Shown: piece after piece, positions 1 through 7,908 of the stretch
Layout of the letters: each line of letters begins with the position of its first letter
How positions within the stretch are numbered: the stretch's first letter is position 1
From: HGM04593 sp045654645
GTDB taxonomy: Bacteria; Bacteroidota; Bacteroidia; Bacteroidales; Bacteroidaceae
Reading direction: 5' to 3'
Assembly: GCA_045654645.1 (NCBI GenBank)
Contig: JAZONR010000076.1
Coordinates: 1 to 55,486, forward strand
Length of the DNA stretch: 55,486 bases
Program-made: the position numbers and the translations under genes
Notes under the pieces: model-generated
Told to the model about the DNA's origin: nothing
The model's database searches: none
The model's input: the letters and a program-made list of their open reading frames with translations, nothing else

Positions 1-65
1 GTTCAATTCCACGGAAAGAGTTGGTGCACTCTCTGCCTTCCTTTACATCTGTTAAACATCATAGG

Positions 66-73
66 CAAATATA
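66..73 (-). promoter_or_regulatory. Possible promoter -7 box reading out of the left edge
   Basis: On the minus strand this reads TATATTTG, a perfect match to the Bacteroidetes -7 box TAnnTTTG. No TTTG lies at the usual 19-base distance upstream. It would serve a gene left of the window, whose coding part is not visible: an ATG just downstream on the minus strand soon runs into a stop. Confidence 0.25.
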
Positions 74-111
74 ATCATTCTACTTTATCTTTTTTATCTT
101 CCGCAAATCTA

Positions 112-946
112 AGGTTGGGAAAGGGGACAGCTGAAATGCAATAGGCAAAAACAACACCCAATTCTGCAACCAACAGTTCTCCCCTTTGCTTGCAAGGGGG
201 AGTGCCGCAGGCGAGGGGGATAAAAACAGTGCACGCACAAAATAATCATCCCCCGCCCGACAGCAAAGCTGTCTCGTCCCCCTTGGGAAAGGGGACAGCT
301 GAAATGCATAGCAAAAACAACTGCTCAATCACAGCAACCAATAGTTCTCCCCTTTGCTTGCAAGGGGGAGTGCCGCAGGCGAGGGGGATAATAATACACG
401 CGCTAAATAATCATCCCCCGCCCGACAGCAAGCTGTCTCGTCCCCCTTGGGAAAGGGGACAACTGAAAATGCATAGCAAAAACAGCTACTCAATCACAGC
501 AACCAATAGTTCTCCCCTTTGCTTGCAAGGGGGAGTGCCGCAGGCGAGGGGGATAAACAAGCAAACTTGTTAAATGACATCCCCCGCCCGACAGCAAGCT
601 GTCTCGTCCCCCTTGGGAAAGGGGACAACTGAAAATGCATAGCAAAAACAGCTACTCAATCAAAGCAACCAACAGTTCTCCCCTTTGCTTGCAAGGGGGA
701 GTGCCGCAGGCGAGGGGGATGTCTATTCCTAAAATATGTTTACAAAAAACAGATATTAATTGTAACCCTAATTTAGTACAAAATGACAACAAAATGTAGG
801 ATACCCATAATAAACAAGCAAACTTGCTAAATGACATCCCCCGCCCGACAGCAAGCTGTCTCGTCCCCCTTGGGAAAGGGGACAGCTGAAATGCAAGAGC
901 AAAAACAACTGCTCAATCACAGCAACCAACAGTTCTCTCCTTTGCA
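112..946. repeat. Noncoding array of ~165-bp hairpin-rich repeats
   Basis: Four near-complete units and a truncated fifth. One half-unit is a 47-bp block at 175-221, 343-389, 508-554 and 674-720 (truncated at 931-946), containing a hairpin formed by CTCCCC and GGGGAG around TTTGCTTGCAAG. The other half carries GACAGC-AA(A)-GCTGTC and ends in GGGAAAGGGGACA, with starts at 117, 285, 449, 615 and 872. The end of one half (GAGGGGGAT) can pair with the start of the other (ATCCCCC). Unit spacing is 168, 164, 166 and 257; the last is longer because of a 91-bp insertion. Open frames through the array give a repetitive peptide and are not credible genes. Similar G/C-block repeats are common between genes of gut Bacteroidales, from general knowledge; their role is unknown. 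Confidence 0.85.
721..811. other. 91-bp unique insertion inside the repeat array
   Basis: Units three and four share the same spacer (beginning AAACAAGCAAACTTG), but in unit four 91 AT-rich bases stand between the GAGGGGGAT end of the 47-bp block and that spacer. No open frame of note, no terminal inverted repeats and no clear target duplication are visible. It may be an insertion, or a remnant of older sequence lost from the other units. Confidence 0.6.
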
Positions 947-988
947 GGTGGGCCATAAAATGCGTACACATCATCCATAACCACAAAT

Positions 989-1029
989 AACGCACAAGCG
1001 ATGGAGAAATTCTCCATCGCTTGTGCGTT
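989..1029 (-). terminator. Terminator hairpin downstream of rpmH
   Basis: A perfect 20-bp inverted repeat (989-1008 with 1010-1029) with a single-base centre, followed on the minus strand by TTATTTGTGG. It lies about 40 bases past the rpmH stop codon and probably ends that transcript. The loop is unusually tight, so it could also extrude as a cruciform. Confidence 0.75.
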
Positions 1030-1068
1030 GCAATTCTATTTCGACAGGCATTGCCTGTGGTGTTGCAA

Positions 1069-1230
1069 TTACTTCTTCTTGCCGTTGTACTCGTCTGAAA
1101 CGGTCAATTTTGCACGTCCCTTAGCGCGACGGGCAGCCAATACACGACGGCCATTCTTTGTAGCCATTCTCTCACGGAAACCGTGCTTGTTCTTTCTCTT
1201 TCTGTTAGAGGGTTGGAATGTTCTTTTCAT
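1069..1230 (-). CDS. rpmH: 50S ribosomal protein L34
   Basis: A 53-residue, strongly basic protein. It starts MKRTFQPSNRKRKNKHGFRE, then has RMATKNGRRVLAARRAKGR and ends in three lysines. This is the full-length L34 signature; L34 is a component of the large ribosomal subunit. The extra tail after KGRAKL (TVSDEYNGKKK) is a Bacteroidetes-style extension. A perfect promoter lies about 55 bases upstream and a strong hairpin follows the stop, so it is a single-gene transcript. dnaA and rnpA, its neighbours in many other phyla, are not beside it here. Confidence 0.97.
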   Translation of the reverse strand: MKRTFQPSNRKRKNKHGFRERMATKNGRRVLAARRAKGRAKLTVSDEYNGKKK

Positions 1231-1284
1231 CGTATTATAATTTTATATGTTTAATCAAAAAGTTACTTTGCGCTTTTCAGCTTG

Positions 1285-1315
1285 CAAAATTACTCTTTTT
1301 TTTCATATTGACAAA
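1285..1315 (-). promoter_or_regulatory. rpmH promoter
   Basis: Minus strand: TTTG (1315-1312), 19 bases, TAATTTTG (1292-1285). This matches the Bacteroidetes sigma-ABfr consensus exactly. Transcription would start near 1279, giving a leader of about 50 bases before the rpmH start codon at 1230. Confidence 0.8.
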
Positions 1316-1429
1316 GATTTAAGCGAGTAATTTTCGCCGTCGGGCATTATTATCATCAATATTCAATAAATTAAGCAACCCATTCTCTCCCAAAGAAGCA
1401 CATTGCACTTATTAGCGCCACAAAAAGCA

Positions 1430-1456
1430 ACAGGGCCGCGAAAAACGCGGCCCTGT
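1430..1456 (-). terminator. Terminator of the SusC/SusD operon
   Basis: ACAGGGCCGCG and CGCGGCCCTGT form an 11-bp perfect stem around AAAAA, followed on the minus strand by TGCTTTTTG. It sits 25 bases past the stop of the lipoprotein gene at 1481, the last gene of the operon. Confidence 0.85.
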
Positions 1457-1480
1457 CTATGTGAATAACATTGTCTGATA

Positions 1481-2428
1481 TTATTCTGCAAGTGTTGTTG
1501 TGCTAAGGTCAATCTTAAACAGACCGTTATTATTACTATAGTAGTAACCATCTGAGCCACGTGCTGCCAAAATGGTTTTTGCAGGGAATGTGATGCAAAG
1601 GTTCTCATCGAGAGTACCGCACATACCAGCAGCCTTTACCTGCTCGAATGTTGCACCTTCCTGCACCATATTGTAATATGCCAAAGACACAAAACTAAAC
1701 TCACCACTACCCCAGTCCATACCGGTATTAAAGACGCCATCGATATAAACACCATCGGGATCAGCACAGTTAAGCACCATATAATAATCCTTCTTGGTGT
1801 CAAAGTCGCCAGGCTCATTGTAGGGATAAGCAGCGCCGTAGACATTCTTCAAACGGATTACACCATCTGCACCAACAGCCATCTCTGCCTCAACCTCATA
1901 AGAAACAATCTGAGGCAAATTATAGAATGTTGTCATAAAGTCATCTGTATAAACTGCCTTACCGATTGACTCCCAAGTATAAGCCATCTGAAGTGAGATA
2001 GATGTCTTTGCATTACCTGTGAGTGAATAGTTGTGCTCGAAGAAATTAACCGAATCAACAACAAATGCCAACTCAGCTGTGTACTTTGCGCCTACCTGAA
2101 TGTTCGCCTCATCTACATTGAATATGAACTGCGCATTAGCCTCACCGTTCTTGAAAACAACAGCAGCTGTATCGTAGGTCATAATATCGTTGTTCAATTT
2201 AACGTTCACGGGAATAGTAACGTTACCATTGGCATTGCTGCGGAACACATTCACAACAATCTGAGGCAGAGAGTCAGCTGAAGTAATCTCATAAGCAACA
2301 CTCTTCTGCTCAAACGAATACTGTGTCTCGCTTGTAAGGTCGTATGCCTCCCAGCTGCCCTCTGTGCTACAAGAAGCGAAGAGGCCGGCAGCCATTGCCA
2401 TAACCATAATTGATTTTAATATTTTCAT
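1481..2428 (-). CDS. Surface lipoprotein of a SusCD locus (hypothetical)
   Basis: 315 residues. A lipoprotein signal peptide ends MAMAAGLFASC, with lipidated Cys20. The rest is rich in beta strand: residues 30-150 look like a Calx-beta or DUF1735-like fold (IVVNVFRSNANGNVTIPVNV, then VVFKNGEANAQFIFNVDEA). The second half (VSYEVEAEMAVGADG onward) resembles the C-terminal domains of small SusE-like or DUF4361-like binding proteins. It is the third gene of the SusC-SusD operon, 69 bases after SusD, the usual place for a surface ligand-binding lipoprotein. I cannot name the ligand, and no catalytic motif is visible. A strong terminator follows. Confidence 0.75.
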   Translation of the reverse strand: MKILKSIMVMAMAAGLFASCSTEGSWEAYDLTSETQYSFEQKSVAYEITSADSLPQIVVNVFRSNANGNVTIPVNVKLNNDIMTYDTAAVVFKNGEANAQFIFNVDEANIQVGAKYTAELAFVVDSVNFFEHNYSLTGNAKTSISLQMAYTWESIGKAVYTDDFMTTFYNLPQIVSYEVEAEMAVGADGVIRLKNVYGAAYPYNEPGDFDTKKDYYMVLNCADPDGVYIDGVFNTGMDWGSGEFSFVSLAYYNMVQEGATFEQVKAAGMCGTLDENLCITFPAKTILAARGSDGYYYSNNNGLFKIDLSTTTLAE

Positions 2429-2497
2429 AATCTCTTTTTTTTATTTGTAATGTTTTACAATTACCCCCCGGCCACTAAGGGCCGGGAGTGAATTGAT

Positions 2498-4102
2498 TTA
2501 TTCAGTTACAGGCTGGGGAGCGGGTGCTGTGGGGTTCTGGTCAGCCGCAGAAATCTGGGCGTTTCTCTCAATCTCGCTCTGTGGAACGGGAAGGATGAGC
2601 GCAGCATCACCGGTGGGGATGTAGAATGTTGTGTGCTCCTCAAAGCCACCACCACGACGGTCCATATCCTTCTTCAAACGCATCATATCGGCATAAGAGA
2701 AGCCCTCGCCCCAAAGCTCGATACGACGCTGGAACCATACCTTATCCTGTACTACCTCTGCTGTGAGCTCCTGGCCCTCCTTTGCAGCGCAAGTGTACTC
2801 GGCATCACGATAGGCCTTAACAAAAGCCTCGAGTGTTGCAGCACCTGTTGCAGGGTCGCCGGCCATAGCCTGAGCCTCGGCAAGGATGAGATACATCTCC
2901 TCAACACGCATCAAAGGAATATCGTTGGCATTGGTTGATGTTCCAAGCTCATCGTTGTAGCAACCGAACTTCATCTGAGCGTATGCAGGGATACCTGCCT
3001 CAGCAACATAAGCAACCTCCTCGGCGTTGAGGTTGGGAGATTCAACATTCTCATTAAGCCACCAACCCTTGCGAACGTCTGTTGCAGGAATCTGAGCATA
3101 GAGAGCCTTGTTGATAAGACGCCAAGCACCTACAGAAGCGTAACCATAGTTGAGTGAACCCATATGTGAGGGGAAGTTACAGATACCTGATGTAACTACA
3201 CGGTCGGTCTCTGCTACAAGCATACCCCACATCCAAGCATTGTCATCGATGTCGCTGAAACCGGGACGCTCAAGATCTGAAGCAGCATAGGGAGTTGCTT
3301 TTGTGTTGTCGATGGCAGCCTGAGCATCGGCAGCAGCATCGGCCCACTTGTTCATAACAAGGTTCACACGTGCACGGATACCATAGGCAACAGCCAAGTC
3401 TACATAACGCTTGTCGCTGCGGGTTGTTGATGTAGAGCTGAGAAGCTCGATAGCCTTGTTGATATCGCTCATAATCTGCTCGTATACCTGCTCAACTGTA
3501 GCACGGGGGCAACCCTCGCTTGCAACCTTGTCCATATTCTTTTCAGTGATGATGGGAACACAAGGCTTCTGCTCGTTACCAACATAGGTGTGCTGGAAGT
3601 ACTGTGCAAGTGTGTAGTAGTCATAAGCACGAACTGCCAATGCCTGTGCAAGGTAGAACTTGAGGTCATCATCCTCGGGCTCGTATGTACCAACAGTCTG
3701 AACAAGAGAGTTCACAGCGAGAAGCTGCTTGTAGGGTACACCCCAAATCATTGAGTTTGAATATACATTCCAGTTTACATCGTCATAGCACAAGGTCATA
3801 GAGAACCAGTTGTAGCCAAGGTCGAAGTTCACCATATCCATACCGCGAGAATCGGTAAAGAGCATAATTGAGGGGAAGAGGAGGTCGTTGTGATAACTCT
3901 CATCATAGAACTTACCGAAATTGTAGAAAGCTGCGGGAATTGCTGCAACACTTGCCTGAAGGCGGTCAGGGTTGGCAGCCACAGCCTCGGTCTTCTGCTC
4001 GGTTGTAACAGTTGAGCCCAACGGAGCAGTGTCAAGGTCGTTGCAGCTCACCATTGCAAGAGCTGCAAACGCCGAAGCAATAAATTTATTATATTTCTTC
4101 AT
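2498..4102 (-). CDS. SusD/RagB-family outer-membrane lipoprotein
   Basis: 534 residues from the ATG at 4102; a GTG three codons upstream is in frame but less likely. The lipoprotein signal MKKYNKFIASAFAALAMVSC places the lipid on Cys20, followed by the family's NDLDTAPLGS. A TPR-like helical SusD core follows (AVRAYDYYTLAQYFQHTY, GIRARVNLVMNKWADAAADA). The C-terminal RagB/SusD region includes the hallmark MRVEEMYLILAEAQAMAGD and ELWGEGFSYADMMRLKK. SusD proteins lie on the cell surface as the lid of the SusC channel and capture glycan or peptide ligand. It starts 20 bases after the SusC stop. The substrate cannot be told from sequence. Confidence 0.96.
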   Translation of the reverse strand: MKKYNKFIASAFAALAMVSCNDLDTAPLGSTVTTEQKTEAVAANPDRLQASVAAIPAAFYNFGKFYDESYHNDLLFPSIMLFTDSRGMDMVNFDLGYNWFSMTLCYDDVNWNVYSNSMIWGVPYKQLLAVNSLVQTVGTYEPEDDDLKFYLAQALAVRAYDYYTLAQYFQHTYVGNEQKPCVPIITEKNMDKVASEGCPRATVEQVYEQIMSDINKAIELLSSTSTTRSDKRYVDLAVAYGIRARVNLVMNKWADAAADAQAAIDNTKATPYAASDLERPGFSDIDDNAWMWGMLVAETDRVVTSGICNFPSHMGSLNYGYASVGAWRLINKALYAQIPATDVRKGWWLNENVESPNLNAEEVAYVAEAGIPAYAQMKFGCYNDELGTSTNANDIPLMRVEEMYLILAEAQAMAGDPATGAATLEAFVKAYRDAEYTCAAKEGQELTAEVVQDKVWFQRRIELWGEGFSYADMMRLKKDMDRRGGGFEEHTTFYIPTGDAALILPVPQSEIERNAQISAADQNPTAPAPQPVTE

Positions 4103-4121
4103 AATATTCACTTTTAAACTA

Positions 4122-7100
4122 TTAGAAAGTTACCTTGATACCACCAGAGATTGTACGCAGTGTACCATAGGTTGAAGTGGTTGTAGACATAATGCCCTTG
4201 CGGGGGTCCATACCCTTGCGAGCTGCGAACAGAGCTACATTGTCGGCTGCACCATAGATGCGTACAGAGTTGAGACCGATAGCGCGTACCCAGTTCTTGG
4301 GCAATGTGTAACCCAAAGTGATGTTGTTCAAAGAGAGGTAGTCTGAAGATACCAACCAACGGTCAGAGAGTGCGTTGGCGTCCTTATCACTTGAGTTCAG
4401 ACGGGGAACATCTGTGAAACGGTTCTCGGGTGTCCAGGCATTTGCAATATCGTTGTGCCAGTTCTTACCAATCTCTGAAGCGGTACCACCGTGCATCATA
4501 GCTGCATAAGTGTTGTCATAGAGCTTACCACCGAGCTGATATGCAAACTGGATAGAGAAATCGAAACCGAAGAATGAGAGGCTTGTACCGAAACCACCAT
4601 ATACATCGGGAGCGATGTCGCCGGTAGCCTCACGGCCTGTCTTGCTTGCCAATGAGTAGTCGCTTGTTACATACTCCTCACCAACCCAAGCAGCCTTCTC
4701 CTCGTCTGTTGCATCAGCAGGAGCCTCTGTCTTGGCATAGTAGAGTGCAAGACCGGTGTTGGGGTCTACACCTGCATAGCGGGGGAGGTAGTACTGGAAG
4801 AGAGACTCACCCTCGCGGTAGATAGTTGTACCGCTGATGTACTCGCCATTGTACTCGGGAGCGAGCTCGTTGATGGTGTTCTTCTGGAATGTAGCATTTG
4901 CAAAGATATCCCACTGGAAGTTGCGCACGCTGATGGGAGTAGAGTTCAACTCAATCTCAACACCGCTGTTGGTCATTGAACCAACGTTCACGGGGATTGA
5001 TGTGTAACCGTTTGACATAGCAACGCGCTTGTAGTCGAGCATATCTGCTGTCTGACGACCGAAGTACTCGATTGTACCGCTCAACTTGCCCTTGAAGAGT
5101 GAGAAATCAACACCGGCATTGTAAGCATTAGACTTCTCCCAAGTGAGGTCGGGGTTACCCTTATAGGCCAATGTACCGTCAGAGAATACGCCATCGGCAC
5201 CTGTTACAGTGTACTGGTCGAGGTAAGCATAGAGGTTACCGATGTTGTCGTTACCCTGCTGACCATAAGAAGCCTTAATCTTCAAAATGTCAATCCAAGT
5301 TGCATCCTTCATAAAGTCCTCCTTAGAGATAACCCAAGCAGCAGATGCTGACCAGAAGTTACCCCAACGCTTGTCGGGATGGAAACGTGAAGAAGCATCG
5401 CGACGATATGAAGCACTTACGTAATATTTCTCGGCATAGTCATAGTTCAAACGACCGAAGAAACCACGTGTAGCGTACTCACCGTAAGAACCACCACCAC
5501 GCTTCTGGTCGATAGTGTTGTTGATTGTGAAGTCGCCGGGCTTGTAGAGGTTCTGACCTGATGCGTAAACATTCTCGCTGTTATAGTTGTAAGCCTCGTA
5601 ACCTGCAGTGAGATCGAAGTGATTGTCGCCGAATGCTACGTTGTAGTTGGCAAGATACTGCTGGTTGAAAGAGAATACACGGCTCTGGTCCTGATAAGCT
5701 GTACCGCCATAAGAAGCAGACTGACCATAAGATGCGTTACCGATGTTGTGGTAGCGAGTGTTGTCGATGTGTGTACCGAATGAAGCTGTCAGCTTGAGGC
5801 CCTTAACAGGAGCAATCTCAGCAAACCACTTGCCATTGAAGATATCCATCTTGTACTCCTCGGTGTTGTAGAGAAGGTCTGACATAGGGTTAGACATTGA
5901 CATCCAGTTACGTGTACCGGCTGAGTACTTGCCATCACCATAGTCGTAAACGGGACGGCCGGTAGCAGCGTCGGTCATAATCTTACCCTCTGCGTCGCGG
6001 ATATACATAGGATAAACGGGAGCAATCTCGTTTGCCATATAGAATGCGTTAGCTGAAGAAGCAGTGTTTGTCTGCTCACCGGGGTAGCGGCTATCGCTAT
6101 TGGTATAAGCGAGGCTTGCACCAACCTTCAACCACTTCTTGGCCTGATACTCAACATTCAAACGTGTAGAAAGACGGTTGAAACCAGAGTTCTCAACGAT
6201 ACCGCCATCCTCAAGGTAACCAACTGAGAAGAAGTAGTTGAACTTGTCGGCAGCACCTGAAACTGAGAGGTTGTACTCCTGACGCATCTGGTTCTGAATC
6301 ATACCGGCTGTCCAATCATCGGGAGTGTAGTAGTTAGCACCATCGCTGTAACCGAGAGTAGCACGGGGGTCTACCTTGCCGTCGAGGCCAATGAGGCCGG
6401 GAGCGCCGTTAAGGCTGTACATCTGATAGCCCAATGAGGGGAACAACTCAGAGTTTGCATAAGCGTGTGCATTCGCGGGAGAGTAGCCAAGGTTGTAGAG
6501 AGCGGCGTTGTACTTAGCTCTGTAGAGAGTCTCCATATACTGGTTTGCAGACTCCATTACGTCGTACTTGCCAATCTGACGGTCGTTAGAACCCCACTTA
6601 GCGTCGAATGATACGCGTGCAGGACCTGTGGTACCTCTCTTTGTTGTAACCAAAATAACACCGTTTGCACCACGTGCACCATAGAGGGCAGCTGCAGCAG
6701 CATCCTTGAGAACTGACATATTCTCAATGTCGGCGGGGTTGATAGAAGAGATATCACCGTCGAAAGGCATACCGTCTACAACGTACAAGGGATCATCAAC
6801 AGCGTTGATTGAACCGGTACCACGGATACGAATCTTGGGTGAAGAACCGGGCTGACCGTTTGAGCTTGTAATCTGCACACCGGCAATGGCACCTGTGAGG
6901 GCGTTACCAATGTTAGATACCTGACGCTTCTCGATGTTCTCAGCCTTAACGACTGATGCAGAACCGGTAAACGCCGACTTCTTGGCTGTACCGTAGGCAA
7001 CAACCATCACCTCGTCGAGAGATACACCATCCTCAACAAGGACAATCTTCATAGGCTTGTCCCTAAGGATATGCACCTCCTGTGTAGACATACCAACGTA

Positions 7101-7328
7101 TGAAACACGGAGTGTAGTTGCTGATGCAGGCACATTTTCAATTGTAAAATTACCATCCATATCTGTGCTGGCGCCTACTCCGGCTGTTCCAATCACGAAT
7201 ACAGAGGCTCCGAAAACAGGCTCACCATCGGCTTCAGAGTAAACCTTACCTGAAATCTTTGATGTCTGCGCTGTTGCCATACCTATACCCATACAGATAA
7301 AGGTCAATAGAAATAGCACTCTTTTCAT
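4122..7328 (-). CDS. SusC/RagA-family TonB-linked outer-membrane transporter
   Basis: 1068 residues. Signal peptide 1-20 (ends GMATAQ); carboxypeptidase-D-like domain about 24-105 (ISGKVYSEADGEPVFGASV...TDMDGNF); a TonB-box-like stretch SLDEVMVVAYGT; plug about 115-225 with the SusC signature (RIRGTGSINAVDDPLYVVDG, DAAAAALYGARGANGVILVTTKRG); then a 22-strand-type barrel ending in GGIKVTF with terminal Phe. It imports a ligand held by the SusD partner, energised by TonB-ExbBD. It leads a SusC-SusD-lipoprotein operon. No glycoside hydrolase, sigma/anti-sigma pair or hybrid two-component regulator is adjacent, so this is a minimal locus with undetermined substrate. Confidence 0.97.
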   Translation of the reverse strand: MKRVLFLLTFICMGIGMATAQTSKISGKVYSEADGEPVFGASVFVIGTAGVGASTDMDGNFTIENVPASATTLRVSYVGMSTQEVHILRDKPMKIVLVEDGVSLDEVMVVAYGTAKKSAFTGSASVVKAENIEKRQVSNIGNALTGAIAGVQITSSNGQPGSSPKIRIRGTGSINAVDDPLYVVDGMPFDGDISSINPADIENMSVLKDAAAAALYGARGANGVILVTTKRGTTGPARVSFDAKWGSNDRQIGKYDVMESANQYMETLYRAKYNAALYNLGYSPANAHAYANSELFPSLGYQMYSLNGAPGLIGLDGKVDPRATLGYSDGANYYTPDDWTAGMIQNQMRQEYNLSVSGAADKFNYFFSVGYLEDGGIVENSGFNRLSTRLNVEYQAKKWLKVGASLAYTNSDSRYPGEQTNTASSANAFYMANEIAPVYPMYIRDAEGKIMTDAATGRPVYDYGDGKYSAGTRNWMSMSNPMSDLLYNTEEYKMDIFNGKWFAEIAPVKGLKLTASFGTHIDNTRYHNIGNASYGQSASYGGTAYQDQSRVFSFNQQYLANYNVAFGDNHFDLTAGYEAYNYNSENVYASGQNLYKPGDFTINNTIDQKRGGGSYGEYATRGFFGRLNYDYAEKYYVSASYRRDASSRFHPDKRWGNFWSASAAWVISKEDFMKDATWIDILKIKASYGQQGNDNIGNLYAYLDQYTVTGADGVFSDGTLAYKGNPDLTWEKSNAYNAGVDFSLFKGKLSGTIEYFGRQTADMLDYKRVAMSNGYTSIPVNVGSMTNSGVEIELNSTPISVRNFQWDIFANATFQKNTINELAPEYNGEYISGTTIYREGESLFQYYLPRYAGVDPNTGLALYYAKTEAPADATDEEKAAWVGEEYVTSDYSLASKTGREATGDIAPDVYGGFGTSLSFFGFDFSIQFAYQLGGKLYDNTYAAMMHGGTASEIGKNWHNDIANAWTPENRFTDVPRLNSSDKDANALSDRWLVSSDYLSLNNITLGYTLPKNWVRAIGLNSVRIYGAADNVALFAARKGMDPRKGIMSTTTSTYGTLRTISGGIKVTF

Positions 7329-7908
7329 AATGATGAATTTAAGTTAATAAAAATAATGAATTTGTGTCTTTTTGTTATATCCATCTCCCAGCAATTTGGA
7401 AATGAATGGCGCGAAGATACAACATTTAATTAAAGTTTAAAATAAGTTAAGCACTTTTTTTTCAACAAATGTGTTAAAACTCTACCAAATTGCCTTTTTT
7501 ATTCGCTTTTTGCTCAAATGGCACCATATTGTGCAATGGCTAAAAGGCAAACTATTTTACAATTTTTCCCACACCAAAGAGTTTATTTTAAGAGCATACC
7601 CTTGATTACAAGCACATTAAACAACCAACGGCCACATTTTGCACTTTTTGACAAAAAGTAACCAAAAGTGTACAAAATATACACTTTGGACATTTTTTGC
7701 ATTTTCACAACAAGGGACAACCTGTTAATATTTTTTAGCAAAAAACGAAAAAGTATGTGTAAGATTTTAACAAAACAGATGTGAACGCATCGCGCGCGTA
7801 CATTATATAATATATATACGCACCATTTTGTTCACAAAAAGATAGAAAATTGTAAAACAGAGATTGGAGAGACCATTCAAGACGCAAACGCACGAGAGCT
7901 CACCACGC
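7329..7908. other. 580-bp AT-rich regulatory gap upstream of susC
   Basis: No credible gene. It holds the probable susC promoter (7412-7442) and a long AT-rich leader. It also holds an interrupted inverted repeat at 7665-7687: AAAGTGTA and TACACTTT, 7 bases apart. A second small dyad, CTTTTTGACAAAAAG, lies just before it. These could bind a regulator of the SusC operon, but nothing in the sequence names one. I see no strong terminator for the upstream amidase-like gene. Confidence 0.5.
7412..7442 (-). promoter_or_regulatory. Probable promoter of the SusC/SusD operon
   Basis: Minus strand: TATCTTCG (7419-7412) resembles TAnnTTTG. A T-rich -33 region (TTTTAAAC) lies about 19-20 bases upstream. 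Transcription would start near 7405, giving a leader of about 75 bases. Confidence 0.45.

Noticed and set aside
190..573. Open frame through the repeat array, encoding repeated GGVPQARG segments
   Set aside because: It is only the 165-bp noncoding repeat read in one frame; no promoter, start context or signal supports it.
112..946. CRISPR array
   Set aside because: Units are ~165 bp with near-identical content, not short repeats with unique 30-40-bp spacers, and no cas genes are present.
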